Positions 1 to 7,599 of a stretch of DNA of 26,335 bases are shown in pieces. The position numbers were made by a program, and so were the translations under genes. The stretch's first letter is position 1. Each line of letters begins with the position of its first letter. Source of the DNA: Castellaniella sp. UBA6218 (lineage in GTDB: Bacteria; Pseudomonadota; Gammaproteobacteria; Burkholderiales; Burkholderiaceae_B); contig DISE01000072.1 of the NCBI GenBank assembly GCA_002421865.1, positions 1-26,335 on the forward strand, in the 5' to 3' direction. The notes under the pieces were generated by a model. That model did not search any database. It was not told where the DNA came from and saw only the letters and a program-made list of their open reading frames with translations.

Positions 1-16
1 GCGCCTTGCAAGGCGC
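1..16. terminator. Perfect 16-bp palindrome downstream of yghU
   Basis: GCGCCTTGCAAGGCGC is a perfect palindrome lying 12 bp beyond the yghU stop codon, on the side where the minus-strand transcript ends. It could be part of a terminator hairpin. No T-run is visible because the window edge cuts the context, so the role is inferred from position only. Confidence 0.35.
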
Positions 17-27
17 GACGTGGACGA

Positions 28-897
28 TCAGCCCTGGAGCTTGTCCTGGGTCCGGGTGTCGAAGTCCGACGCGTCGTGGCGCTCCAGGAGCTGCTCGGAA
101 GGATCGCCCGAGGTGCGGTTCACCATCCGCCCGCGCCGCACCGCCGGGCGCTCGCCGATTGCCCGGGCCCAGCGCAGCAGATGGCGGTAGTCGCCGGCCG
201 ACAGGAATTCCGCCGCGCCGTAGACCTGGTTCAGCACCAGGGCGCCGTACCAGGGCCAGATCGCCATATCGGCGATGGTGTAGTCATTGCCCGCGATGAA
301 TTCGTGCTCGGCCAGCCGCTTGTCGAGCACGTCCAGCTGGCGCTTGGCCTCCATGGCGAACCGGTTGATGGCGTATTCGATCTTCACGGGTGCATAAGCG
401 TAGAAATGGCCGAAGCCGCCGCCCAGATAAGGCGCGCTGCCGACCTGCCAGAACAGCCAGGACAGGCATTCGGCGCGGGCGGCGGGTTCGGTCGGCAGAA
501 AGGCGCCGAATTTCTCCGCCAGATACGTCAGAATCGCCCCGGACTCGAAGACCCGGATGGGGGCCGGACCGCTGCGGTCCACCAGCGCCGGGATCTTGGA
601 ATTGGGATTGACGCCGACGAAGCCGCTGCCGAACTGATCGCCTTCGCCGATGCGGATCAGCCAGGCGTCGTATTCCGCCCCCGGACAGCCTCGGGCCAGC
701 AGTTCCTCCAGCATGATCGTGACCTTGACCCCGTTGGGTGTGCCCTGGGAATAAAGCTGCAGAGGATGCCTGCCGACCGGCAGCTCGCGCTCGTGCGTCG
801 GCCCCGACACGGGACGATTGATGTTGGCGAACCGGCCACCGCTGGGCTGGTCCCAGGTCCACACCCTGGGCGGCTGGTATTCGGGCGTCTGACTCAT
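28..897 (-). CDS. yghU: YghU-family glutathione S-transferase / disulfide-bond oxidoreductase
   Basis: This 289-residue protein matches E. coli YghU in length and almost segment by segment, as I recall that sequence. Signatures include NINRPVSGPTHE near the N-terminus, LYSQGTPNGVKVTIMLEELL (thioredoxin-like first helix), NPNSKIPALVD (the GST cis-Pro loop) and the C-terminal RHDASDFDT tail typical of YghU. YghU-type nu-class GSTs are cytoplasmic, bind two glutathiones and show disulfide reductase and peroxidase activity. I chose the ATG at 897 because CAGGAG lies 8 bases upstream and the protein then begins MSQTPEYQPP, as in relatives; an in-frame ATG at 915 has no such support. It is divergent from glsB and shows no operon partner. 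Confidence 0.95.
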   Translation of the reverse strand: MSQTPEYQPPRVWTWDQPSGGRFANINRPVSGPTHERELPVGRHPLQLYSQGTPNGVKVTIMLEELLARGCPGAEYDAWLIRIGEGDQFGSGFVGVNPNSKIPALVDRSGPAPIRVFESGAILTYLAEKFGAFLPTEPAARAECLSWLFWQVGSAPYLGGGFGHFYAYAPVKIEYAINRFAMEAKRQLDVLDKRLAEHEFIAGNDYTIADMAIWPWYGALVLNQVYGAAEFLSAGDYRHLLRWARAIGERPAVRRGRMVNRTSGDPSEQLLERHDASDFDTRTQDKLQG

Positions 898-998
898 GCT
901 GCATGCTCCTGACACGAAGGCAAAAGCATTTACGTTAACAGCATCGGCCGCCGCTGTGAACCGGCCCCGGTCACGGCGCGCGACACATGCGTCCGCGC

Positions 999-1027
999 TG
1001 GACGAACCCCCTGCCCGGCCCTATGAT
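999..1027 (+). promoter_or_regulatory. Candidate promoter of the GlsB/YeaQ gene
   Basis: TGGACG (999-1004, 4/6 match to the -35 consensus) is followed after 17 bp by TATGAT (1022-1027, 5/6 match to the -10 consensus) preceded by C. Transcription would start about 28 bases before the ATG at 1062. A C just before the -10 box suits RpoS promoters, which would fit a stress-linked gene; that part is inference. Confidence 0.42.
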
Positions 1028-1061
1028 GGACCGGCTTCATTCAACCTTCAAGGAGTAGTGG

Positions 1062-1310
1062 ATGGGTATCATCAGCATGATTGTGGTCGGTTTCGTCGTC
1101 GGCTTGATCGCGCGGGCGATCATGCCCGGCGAACAGAAACTGGGCTGGATCCTGACCACGGTTCTGGGGATCGTCGGCTCTATCGTGGCCGGCTATCTGG
1201 GCGCCGCGCTGGGACTCTACGCGCCCGGACAAGGCGCGGGCTGGATCGGCTCGATCGTCGGCGCCTTGATCGTACTGTTCATCTACGGGCTGATCGCCCG
1301 CAAGGCCTGA
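1062..1310 (+). CDS. GlsB/YeaQ/YmgE family small membrane protein (transglycosylase-associated)
   Basis: The product is an 82-residue, very hydrophobic protein with three membrane segments: about residues 1-20 (IISMIVVGFVVGLIARAI), 28-50 (LGWILTTVLGIVGSIVAGYLG) and 58-78 (GWIGSIVGALIVLFIYGLI). The Gly-rich pattern, the GLIARAIMPG motif at the end of the first segment and the length match the transglycosylase-associated family (PF04226). This family sits in the inner membrane and is often induced by stress, but its biochemical role is unknown. AAGGAG lies 6 bases before the ATG. It is a single-gene transcript, convergent with slyX. Confidence 0.9.
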   Translation: MGIISMIVVGFVVGLIARAIMPGEQKLGWILTTVLGIVGSIVAGYLGAALGLYAPGQGAGWIGSIVGALIVLFIYGLIARKA

Positions 1311-1364
1311 ACGGACGCACCGGCGGCCCGGCGGCCGGAAGGGCCCGGGCGGCGGCCCCCGCGA

Positions 1365-1592
1365 TCAATAATGCGGCGGCCGCTCGTCGGCGGCCCCGCC
1401 CGCGCCCGGCGCGTTGCCGGCCGCGAATTGCTGTCGCATGGCCAGCAATTCGCGCGCCAGCGACTCGATCTGCTGCTGCTGACGAAAGATCGTACGGTTC
1501 AACTGATCCAGCAGGTCGTCCGCATAGGCCGCCTTGACCTCCAGGTCCATCAGGCGTTTTTCCAACAGAGCGTCGGCATCCGCTTCGTTCAT
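1365..1592 (-). CDS. slyX: SlyX family protein
   Basis: This 75-residue protein has an N-terminal coiled coil of about 50 residues (EKRLMDLEVKAAYADDLLDQ, then LNRTIFRQQQQIESLARELL) followed by a Gly/Ala/Pro-rich tail ending in ERPPHY. Coiled coil plus the C-terminal PPHY is the signature of SlyX, a small cytoplasmic protein of unknown function. It starts 28 bp after the M20 peptidase stop on the same strand, so it is probably cotranscribed as the last gene of the allantoin operon. This is likely positional rather than functional linkage. Confidence 0.85.
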   Translation of the reverse strand: MNEADADALLEKRLMDLEVKAAYADDLLDQLNRTIFRQQQQIESLARELLAMRQQFAAGNAPGAGGAADERPPHY

Positions 1593-1620
1593 CTTTTGTT
1601 TCCCACCGGGATTCCAGGGT

Positions 1621-2871
1621 TCAGGCGGCGGGGGCCAGGAAGTCGGCCAGCAAGCTGGCCGTCACCCAGGTGGCGCCGCGCAAGTCCTCCAGCATAACGT
1701 GTTCGTCGGCCTGCTTGGCGCGCGATTCCATGACGGTGCGCGGTCCCGCTCCGTACATGACGGTGGGCACACCGTGCTCGGCGTACAGCCGAGCGTCGGC
1801 GTAAAGCGGGGTACCCACGGCCGGAATGTCCTCGCCGAACACCGCGCGCGCGTGCCTGCGCAGGCTGGCGACCAGCTTTTCATGGCCAGGCAGCGGCCGC
1901 AGGGCCCGCGCCAGCAGGATGCGGCGCACTTCGACCGAAATGCCCGGCAGGCCGGCCACGGCGGCGTCGATGAAGGCGCGCACCCCGGCTTCGACGACGG
2001 CGGGGTCTTCCTCCGGGATCAGGCGACGGTCTATTTTCAGCACCACTTTGCCCGGCACCACGTTGGTGTTGGTGCCGCCGTCCACGCGGCCCACGATCAT
2101 GGTGGGATGCGTGATGCCGTCGATCCGCGACTCAATGGCTTCGAGCGCGTCGGCCTGGCGGTAGATCTCGTCCAGGACGCGGCTGGCGGCCCGCAGGGCG
2201 TCATGCCCGGTCTTCGGCGCGGATCCGTGCGTGGCCCGGCCGTTGACGGTGATCTCGAACTGCAGACAGCCGTTATGCGCCGTGACCACGGCATGGCTGA
2301 AGCTGGCGCAGACCGCGTAATCCGGTTTCGTCAGGCCGTGTTCCAGCAGCCAGCCCGGCCCCTTGAGGCCGCCGAACTCTTCGTCGTAGGTGAAATGCAG
2401 CTCCACGCCGCCCTTAAGGGGAGCGCCGCAAGCCTCCAGCGCGCGCACCGCGTGCAGGTAGGTGGTGAAGTCGCTCTTGGACACGGCAGAGGCACGGCCG
2501 TAGAGCCGGCCGTCCACGACTTCGCCGCCATAGGGGTCCCGGGTCCAGCCTTCACCTGGCGGCACCACGTCGCCGTGGGCGTTGAGCGCCAGTACGGGGC
2601 CGCCCGCGCCATACCGCCGGCGCACGATCAGATTGGTGATGCTGCGCATGCCGTAGGCCCGCGTTTCCTCGTCGGGCACGCGGTGGCGTTCGACTTCCCA
2701 GCCCCAACCTTCGAGGAGGGCGGCCACGGTCTCGGCATGCGGGGCGTTGTCGCCCGGCGGCGTGTCGGTGGGCACGGCCACCAGTCGCCGCAGCAGCGCC
2801 ACCTGCTCGTCGAAATGGGCGTCCACCCAGGCATGCAGGGCGGCGTGCAGCGCGGCGGCGGGCTTTTCCAT
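1621..2871 (-). CDS. M20 family metallopeptidase/amidohydrolase (ArgE/DapE-like)
   Basis: This 416-residue protein has the M20 fold: N-terminal catalytic domain, inserted dimerisation domain (about 185-290) and catalytic C-terminus. Visible active-site residues are H99-x-D101 (LNAHGDVVPP), the E-E pair at 164-165 (YDEEFGG; catalytic base and zinc ligand) and a C-terminal His in ADEHVMLEDL. The usual GRG-A-x-D-M-K-G segment reads GRASAVSKSD (125-134), so the metal-bridging Asp is replaced by Val130, while an Asp sits at 134. The family hydrolyses N-acyl or N-carbamoyl bonds. The ATG at 2871 lies 2 bp after the allantoicase stop, implying translational coupling. A role in handling ureidoglycolate or another ureide is inference; the substrate cannot be read from sequence. 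Confidence 0.9.
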   Translation of the reverse strand: MEKPAAALHAALHAWVDAHFDEQVALLRRLVAVPTDTPPGDNAPHAETVAALLEGWGWEVERHRVPDEETRAYGMRSITNLIVRRRYGAGGPVLALNAHGDVVPPGEGWTRDPYGGEVVDGRLYGRASAVSKSDFTTYLHAVRALEACGAPLKGGVELHFTYDEEFGGLKGPGWLLEHGLTKPDYAVCASFSHAVVTAHNGCLQFEITVNGRATHGSAPKTGHDALRAASRVLDEIYRQADALEAIESRIDGITHPTMIVGRVDGGTNTNVVPGKVVLKIDRRLIPEEDPAVVEAGVRAFIDAAVAGLPGISVEVRRILLARALRPLPGHEKLVASLRRHARAVFGEDIPAVGTPLYADARLYAEHGVPTVMYGAGPRTVMESRAKQADEHVMLEDLRGATWVTASLLADFLAPAA

Positions 2872-2873
2872 CT

Positions 2874-3914
2874 TCAGCGGGCCAGGCGGCCCCAGATGCG
2901 CACGCGGCTGATGCCGCCGTCGGGGAACATGTTCACGCGCACGTGGGAAACGGGGCCGACCTTGCAGATGACGTCGCCTTCGTAGAAGTGCTGCTTGTCC
3001 ATCTCGGTCTTCTGCTCGCCCAGCAGCTCGGGCCAGAACATGGCCTGGGTCACCAGGGACTGGTCGGTCGATTCGGCCACCAGAGCGCCCTGCACCGAAA
3101 CGCGGTCGGGATAGTTGCCCTTGAAGTGCGCCGTATCGATCTCGATTTTCTCCACGACGACCGGGTGGCCCAGCTCCAGGATCAACCAATCGTAGCCGGG
3201 CTCGCGGCGGCGGCGGGTTTCCCAGCCGTCGCCCATGTTGACGCCGCGGCCCGCCTTGATGACGCTGGTGGGCATGCCGAAGTGGGCGTCGCTGTAGGCG
3301 ACGACGCGCCCGCCGCTGGCCAGGGCCGACACTTCGACAAGGGCGTCCGGGTCGCGCCGGTCCCAGTCACAGGCCGGCTGGCCGTAGACGCGCAGGCGGG
3401 CCACGCCGCCGTCGGGAAAAATGTTCACGCGCAGATGCGTCCAGACCCGGCCGTCGTCGATCTCGACGAAGTGATGGGCATTGCCCTGCAGCGACCGGGC
3501 CGCGACGAGTTCGACCCACTCGGTCCCTGCGTCGGGGTCGCCTTCGCAGGACGCCGCCTGGACGGACGCGGCGGGCGGGAAATTGCCGGTGAAGTGGCTG
3601 GTGTTGATGTCCAGCCCCTTGATCGTGCCCGGCAGGCCCAGTTTGACGATGGCGTGGTCGTGGCCGCCGTTGCGGCGGCGGCGGGTTTCCCAGCCGTCCA
3701 TCCACTTGCCGTGATCGTCGAACTTGCCGACGATGAAAACGGGCTCGGCGTCTTGCAGCATGCGCTGCGCGCAGGCGAAGAACTCGTCCGAACAGGACAG
3801 CACCTGTGCGCCCAGGCTTTCGCTGGCGAGGTTCGGATGGCGGGTGGCGAAGGCGGGCAGGTCGACCGCGGGTGCGTCGATGACAGTGCCGACGGGCAGG
3901 TTGGAAGAGGCCAT
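2874..3914 (-). CDS. alc: Allantoicase
   Basis: This 346-residue allantoicase hydrolyses allantoate to ureidoglycolate and urea. It shows the family's internal duplication: two jelly-roll-like repeats, each opening with DGWETRRRR (about residues 73 and 230) and continuing with an INTSHFTGNFP or IDTAHFKGNYP motif. Each repeat ends in a VRVN(I/M)FPDGG(V/I)-type strand. Length and motif order are complete. It lies 26 bp after puuE and 2 bp before the M20 peptidase, all on one strand, so it is a middle gene of the operon, acting directly after allantoinase. Confidence 0.97.
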   Translation of the reverse strand: MASSNLPVGTVIDAPAVDLPAFATRHPNLASESLGAQVLSCSDEFFACAQRMLQDAEPVFIVGKFDDHGKWMDGWETRRRRNGGHDHAIVKLGLPGTIKGLDINTSHFTGNFPPAASVQAASCEGDPDAGTEWVELVAARSLQGNAHHFVEIDDGRVWTHLRVNIFPDGGVARLRVYGQPACDWDRRDPDALVEVSALASGGRVVAYSDAHFGMPTSVIKAGRGVNMGDGWETRRRREPGYDWLILELGHPVVVEKIEIDTAHFKGNYPDRVSVQGALVAESTDQSLVTQAMFWPELLGEQKTEMDKQHFYEGDVICKVGPVSHVRVNMFPDGGISRVRIWGRLAR

Positions 3915-3940
3915 GGAAATAAGCTCCGGAAAATGGGAAA

Positions 3941-4870
3941 TCAGGCGGGCGTGTAGGGATGTTCCTTCACCCAGTGACGGGCGATGTCGGCGCGGGTCGC
4001 GATCCAGACCCGGTCATGCTTCTGGATGTGGTCCAGGAAGCGCTGCAGGCCGGCGAAACGTCCCGGCCTGCCGATCAGGCGGCAGTGCAGGCCGACCGAC
4101 AGCATCTTCGGCGCGGTCTCGCCTTCGGCGTAGAGCACGTCGAAGGCATCGCGCAGGTAGGTGAAGAAATGATCTGCGGTATTGAAGCCCTGGGGCGAGG
4201 CGAAGCGCATGTCGTTCGTGTCCAGGGTGTAGGGCACGATGAGCTGGGGATGGACCTTGCCGCCACCCAGATCCACCTCGGTCCAGAAAGGCAGGTCGTC
4301 GCCATAGTAGTCGGCGTCGTACAGGAACTTGCCCTCCTCGGCGACGATGCGCAGGGTGTTGGGACTGTCGCGCCCGGTGTACCAGCCTTCCGGGTGGCGG
4401 CCCAGCAGCTTCGTGACGACTTCCACGCAGCGCAGGAAGTGTTCGCGCTCGATGTCCTCGGGCATGTCCTGGTAATGGATCCAGCGGTAGCCGTGGCAGG
4501 CGACCTCATGTCCCAGCTCGACGAAGGCGCGCGCGACCTCCGGATTGCGCTCCAGCGCCATGCCCACGCCGAAGACGGTCAGCGGCAGGCCGCGGCGCTC
4601 GAACTCGCGCAGGATCCGCCAGACACCCGCCCGCGAACCGTATTCGTAGATGGATTCCATCGACAGGTGGCGCGCGGGATAGGCCGCCGCGCCGATGATC
4701 TCGGAGAGGAACTGCTCCGATCCCGGATCGCCGTGCAGGACGCAGTTTTCCCCGCCCTCTTCGTAGTTGACGACGAACTGCACGGCCACGCGCGCCCGGC
4801 CCGGCCAGTTGGCGTGCGGGGGGGTGCGGCCATAGCCGGCCAGGTCGCGGGGGTAGGACTTGTCTGCCAT
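3941..4870 (-). CDS. puuE: Allantoinase PuuE (polysaccharide deacetylase fold)
   Basis: This 309-residue protein is a PuuE-type allantoinase, a metal-independent enzyme with a polysaccharide-deacetylase fold that opens the ring of allantoin to allantoate. It is unrelated to the amidohydrolase AllB. Family markers are the N-terminal YPRDLAGYGRTPPHANWPG, FVVNYEEGGENCVLHGD, ELGHEVACHGYRWIHYQ and the late SVGLHCRLIGRPGR segment. I chose the ATG at 4870 because GGAGAACC lies just upstream and the protein starts MADKSYPRD as relatives do; the longer open frame upstream is non-homologous. It follows the regulator by 26 bp and precedes alc by 26 bp. Confidence 0.96.
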   Translation of the reverse strand: MADKSYPRDLAGYGRTPPHANWPGRARVAVQFVVNYEEGGENCVLHGDPGSEQFLSEIIGAAAYPARHLSMESIYEYGSRAGVWRILREFERRGLPLTVFGVGMALERNPEVARAFVELGHEVACHGYRWIHYQDMPEDIEREHFLRCVEVVTKLLGRHPEGWYTGRDSPNTLRIVAEEGKFLYDADYYGDDLPFWTEVDLGGGKVHPQLIVPYTLDTNDMRFASPQGFNTADHFFTYLRDAFDVLYAEGETAPKMLSVGLHCRLIGRPGRFAGLQRFLDHIQKHDRVWIATRADIARHWVKEHPYTPA

Positions 4871-4896
4871 GAGAGGGTTCTCCTGATGAATGGGGG

Positions 4897-5673
4897 TCAG
4901 ATGGATGGGGTCAGGGGCTGGCGCTGCAACGCGGCCCAGGGATCGGCGTCGGAACCGGGCGCCGCGTCCATCCGCTGTTCGCAATCCTTGAGATGGTGAT
5001 CCATGGCGGCGCGCGCGCCCTGGGCGTCGCGCCGCGCGATGCGTTCCAGAATGTCCTTGTGCTCCAGGTACGAGCAGGTGCTGTCCTCGGGGGCGTCCCC
5101 GAGCGCGATGATCAGCGTGGTGCGGGCGCACAGGCCGGCCAGCATTTCCGTCAGCACCTGGTTGTCCAGCAGACGGGCGAGCTCGACGTGAAAGGCGTTG
5201 GACAGACGCAGCCAGCTGATGCGATCGCCCTGCTCGAAGGCGCGCTGCTCGCGCTCGACCATCCCGTGCAGGGGCGCCAGCCTGTCGGCCACATCGTCGA
5301 GCGCCGTCAGCATGTCGATCACGACGCATTCCAGCGCGCGGCGCATGGCGAACACGTCGCGCACCTCCTTGGGCGCGGCCTGCCAGACGTAAGCGCCGCG
5401 ATTGGGCTCGATCGCCACGATCTTGTCATGCGCCAGCCGCGCCAGCGCAGTCCGTACCGTGCCGCGTGAGCAGTCGAAGGCCGCGCACAGCGCGGATTCG
5501 GTCAGCTTGGCCCCCGGCAGCAGCCGGCGGTCCATGGCGGCATCGAAGATTTCCCCATAGACACGGTCGACGTCCGACGGTTCGCCGGCCGGCCTGGGGT
5601 CGCGCAAGGTCGAGGCGCGCGGCGCCTTCAGGTCCTGGGCGGCGCGGGAGGGCTTCAGTCGGAGCATGGCCAT
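4897..5673 (-). CDS. GntR family regulator (FadR/FCD type), probable regulator of urate/allantoin genes
   Basis: This 258-residue regulator has an N-terminal winged helix (about residues 35-100, with LTESALCAAFDCSRGTVRTA as the helix-turn-helix and RGAYVW closing the wing). An all-helical FCD ligand domain follows (about 108-240), with VFAMRRALECVVIDML and NAFHVELARLLDN containing the Asp/His metal-site positions typical of FCD. It is the first gene of the allantoin operon and divergent from uraH-puuD. Two palindromic operators lie upstream, one overlapping its own -10 box, which suggests autorepression relieved by a purine-pathway intermediate (inference). The start is uncertain: ATGs at 5673 and 5667 both fit and neither has a clear Shine-Dalgarno; the extension to 5748 reads through the promoter and is rejected. 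Confidence 0.92.
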   Translation of the reverse strand: MAMLRLKPSRAAQDLKAPRASTLRDPRPAGEPSDVDRVYGEIFDAAMDRRLLPGAKLTESALCAAFDCSRGTVRTALARLAHDKIVAIEPNRGAYVWQAAPKEVRDVFAMRRALECVVIDMLTALDDVADRLAPLHGMVEREQRAFEQGDRISWLRLSNAFHVELARLLDNQVLTEMLAGLCARTTLIIALGDAPEDSTCSYLEHKDILERIARRDAQGARAAMDHHLKDCEQRMDAAPGSDADPWAALQRQPLTPSI

Positions 5674-5710
5674 AGGTGAAAACGACAGGATGGATTGATG
5701 ACAAAAATTG

Positions 5711-5739
5711 TTGACAATTATTGTGTATCCCTCCAGAAT
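5711..5739 (+). promoter_or_regulatory. Candidate promoter for uraH-puuD
   Basis: TTGACA (5711-5716, perfect -35) is followed after 17 bp by CAGAAT (5734-5739, 4/6 match to -10). The -35 box sits inside the first operator, so binding there would block it. An alternative TTGACA at 5755 lies in the second operator but has no good -10. The leader to uraH would be about 155 nt. Confidence 0.4.
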
Positions 5740-5745
5740 CGTCAA
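5717..5745 (-). promoter_or_regulatory. Promoter of the gntR-puuE-alc operon
   Basis: Read on the minus strand, TTGACG (complement of 5740-5745, 5/6) is followed after exactly 17 bp by AATAAT (complement of 5717-5722, 5/6). This is the best sigma-70 promoter seen in the window. The -10 box lies inside operator copy 1, consistent with autorepression. Confidence 0.6.
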
Positions 5746-5900
5746 CACAAATTGTTGACAATAATTCGTCTACAATCATTCGTACCCGTCCTGCCCCGAA
5801 ATCCGCTGGCCCGCGCCGGCAATTCGCGAACCGGCGAACCAGTCGCCGGGTCCGGCCATACCGGGGGCCTATTGGCAGGATATTGACCGGCGTAAATCCC

Positions 5901-6254
5901 ATGGGAAAACTCTCCACCCATGTCCTGGACACCGTGCACGGTGTGCCAGCCCAGGGCGTCGCCCTTGAACTCTATCGCCTCGATGGCGATTCCCGCACCC
6001 TGCTCGCGCAAACGGCCACCAACCAGGACGGCCGCTGCGACGCGCCCCTGCTCAGCGGTCCTGCGCTGACCCGGGGCGTGTACGAGCTGGTCTTCCATGC
6101 CGGCGACTACTTCGCCCGCAAGGGAGTGCCGCTGCCCGAACCCCGCTTCGTCGATCAGGTCGTGCTGCGCTTTGGCGTGGCCAACCCGGACGAAAACTAT
6201 CACGTCCCCCTGGTCGTGACACCGTGGACCTGGTCCACCTATCGCGGCAGCTGA
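5901..6254 (+). CDS. uraH: 5-hydroxyisourate hydrolase (transthyretin-like)
   Basis: This 117-residue protein is a transthyretin-related HIU hydrolase, converting 5-hydroxyisourate to OHCU, the step after urate oxidation. Signature elements are STHVLDTVHG at the N-terminus (active-site His in HVLDT), the central DGRCDAPLL, and the C-terminal YRGS tetrapeptide (residues 114-117) that defines the family. The ATG at 5901 gives the normal family length and begins MGKLSTHVLD; the open frame upstream to 5721 crosses the promoter region. No strong Shine-Dalgarno is visible. It precedes puuD by 55 bp and is probably cotranscribed with it. Confidence 0.96.
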   Translation: MGKLSTHVLDTVHGVPAQGVALELYRLDGDSRTLLAQTATNQDGRCDAPLLSGPALTRGVYELVFHAGDYFARKGVPLPEPRFVDQVVLRFGVANPDENYHVPLVVTPWTWSTYRGS

Positions 6255-6309
6255 GCGCCACGCTCAACCCGGCAATCCCCACGATCGAAGAAACCAAGAG
6301 GAGACTCTC

Positions 6310-7545
6310 ATGGAAGGCTTTTTCCTTGAGTACGGCAACCTGCTGCTGCGCTGGCTGCACGTCATCGCCGCCATCGCCTGGATCGGCGAATCTATTTATT
6401 TCGTCATGCTCGACCTGAGCCTGCACGCGCCCAAGGGCGAACACGCCAAAAAACTGGGCGTATACGGCGAAATGTGGGCCGTGCACGGCGGCGGCTTCTA
6501 CCATAACCAGAAATACCTGACCAATCCGGCCGAACTGCCCGACGACCTGCACTGGTCGTTCTGGAAGTCCTACACCACCTGGCTGTCGGGCTTCGGCCTG
6601 TTCATGCTGCTGTACCTGCTGCGCGCCGACATCTACCTGGTCAATCCGGCCAGCCCCTGGGAATGGGCGCGCAACATGAACGGCACCGAGGCAGGCATCC
6701 TGGCCGTGGCGTTCCTGGTGATCGGCTACAACGTCTATTCGCGCCTGTGCCGCATCATCAGCCCCACCGTCGAGCGGGACGGACTGCTGAGCATGGCCGT
6801 GGGCGTGATGATGGTGCTGGTCGCCTGGCTGACCACGCAGATCTTCCCGGGCCGCGCCGCGTTCCTGATCACCGGCGCGCTGATGGCGACCTGCATGTCG
6901 GCCAGCGTGTTCTTCTGGATCATTCCCGGACAGCGCCGCATGGTCAAGGCACTGAAAGCCGGCGAAAAGCCGAACCCGCTGGACGGCCTGCTGGGCAAAC
7001 AGCGCTCGGTGCACAACACCTACTTCACCCTGCCGGTGATTTTCCTGATGCTCAGCAACCACTATTCGTTCACTTACACGAACGAATACGCCTGGGTCAT
7101 CATGAGCCTGTTCATCTTCGCCGGCGCGGTGATCCGCCAGTACTTCGTGCTGCGCCATACCGGCAAGAACGATCTGCGCTACCCGCTGGCAGGCGTCGCC
7201 ATGCTGGCGATCATCGGCTGGATCGCCGCCCCGGCACCCACGCCCGCCCCCGCCGCGCAGACCAGCCAGACCGGTGCCGCGGCCGCCCCGGCACAGGCCG
7301 CCGTCACGCTGGAACAGGTCCACGGCATCATCACCGCGCGTTGCACGGAATGCCATTCCGCCAAGCCCACGCAGGCCGGCTTCGCCGCCGCGCCGGCCGG
7401 GATCATGCTGGACACCAACGAGCAGACCCTGCAGCACGCCGAGCAGATCAAGCAGGTCGTCGCCAGCAAGTACATGCCGCTGGCCAACCTGACGCAGATG
7501 ACGGACGAGGAACGCGCCGTGATCGCCGCCTGGAACGGTAAATAA
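6310..7545 (+). CDS. puuD: Urate hydroxylase PuuD (membrane urate oxidase with cytochrome c domain)
   Basis: This 411-residue protein is a PuuD-type urate hydroxylase, an inner-membrane enzyme replacing uricase that passes electrons from urate to the respiratory chain through its own cytochrome c. Residues 1-300 hold about eight membrane segments, with the early family motif LRWLHVIAAIAWIGESIYFV and the conserved NHYSFTY region. An Ala/Pro-rich linker (about 300-325) leads to a cytochrome c domain whose heme motif is C345-T-E-C348-H349; a late Met in the KYMPL motif is the likely second axial ligand. AGAGGAG precedes the ATG by about 8 bases. It makes the substrate of UraH, the gene just upstream. 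Confidence 0.97.
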   Translation: MEGFFLEYGNLLLRWLHVIAAIAWIGESIYFVMLDLSLHAPKGEHAKKLGVYGEMWAVHGGGFYHNQKYLTNPAELPDDLHWSFWKSYTTWLSGFGLFMLLYLLRADIYLVNPASPWEWARNMNGTEAGILAVAFLVIGYNVYSRLCRIISPTVERDGLLSMAVGVMMVLVAWLTTQIFPGRAAFLITGALMATCMSASVFFWIIPGQRRMVKALKAGEKPNPLDGLLGKQRSVHNTYFTLPVIFLMLSNHYSFTYTNEYAWVIMSLFIFAGAVIRQYFVLRHTGKNDLRYPLAGVAMLAIIGWIAAPAPTPAPAAQTSQTGAAAAPAQAAVTLEQVHGIITARCTECHSAKPTQAGFAAAPAGIMLDTNEQTLQHAEQIKQVVASKYMPLANLTQMTDEERAVIAAWNGK

Positions 7546-7559
7546 GGCGTGGCCCCGGC

Positions 7560-7581
7560 CGCCAGGATGCAGTCCCTGGCG
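7560..7581. terminator. Hairpin between convergent puuD and pilV
   Basis: CGCCAGG (7560-7566) and CCTGGCG (7575-7581) form a 7-bp stem with an 8-nt loop in the 54-bp gap between two convergent genes. There is no T-tract on either strand, so a bidirectional terminator role is only positional inference. Confidence 0.35.
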
Positions 7582-7599
7582 TGGCCGGCGCCGCCGGAT

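Larger units (their letters stand above)
5705..5776. promoter_or_regulatory. Operator array for the GntR regulator
   Basis: AAATTGTTGACAATTATT (5705-5722) and AAATTGTTGACAATAATT (5749-5766) are near-identical. Each contains the inverted repeat ATTGT-TG-ACAAT. Their 44-bp spacing is about four helical turns, placing both on one DNA face and allowing a looped dimer-dimer complex. A degenerate third site, ATTCGTCTACAAT, follows at 5764-5776. The position between two divergent operons makes the adjacent GntR protein the obvious binder (inference). Confidence 0.65.

Noticed and set aside
5674..5748. N-terminal extension of the GntR regulator to the ATG at 5748
   Set aside because: It would translate across the operon's own promoter and operators and adds no conserved residues.
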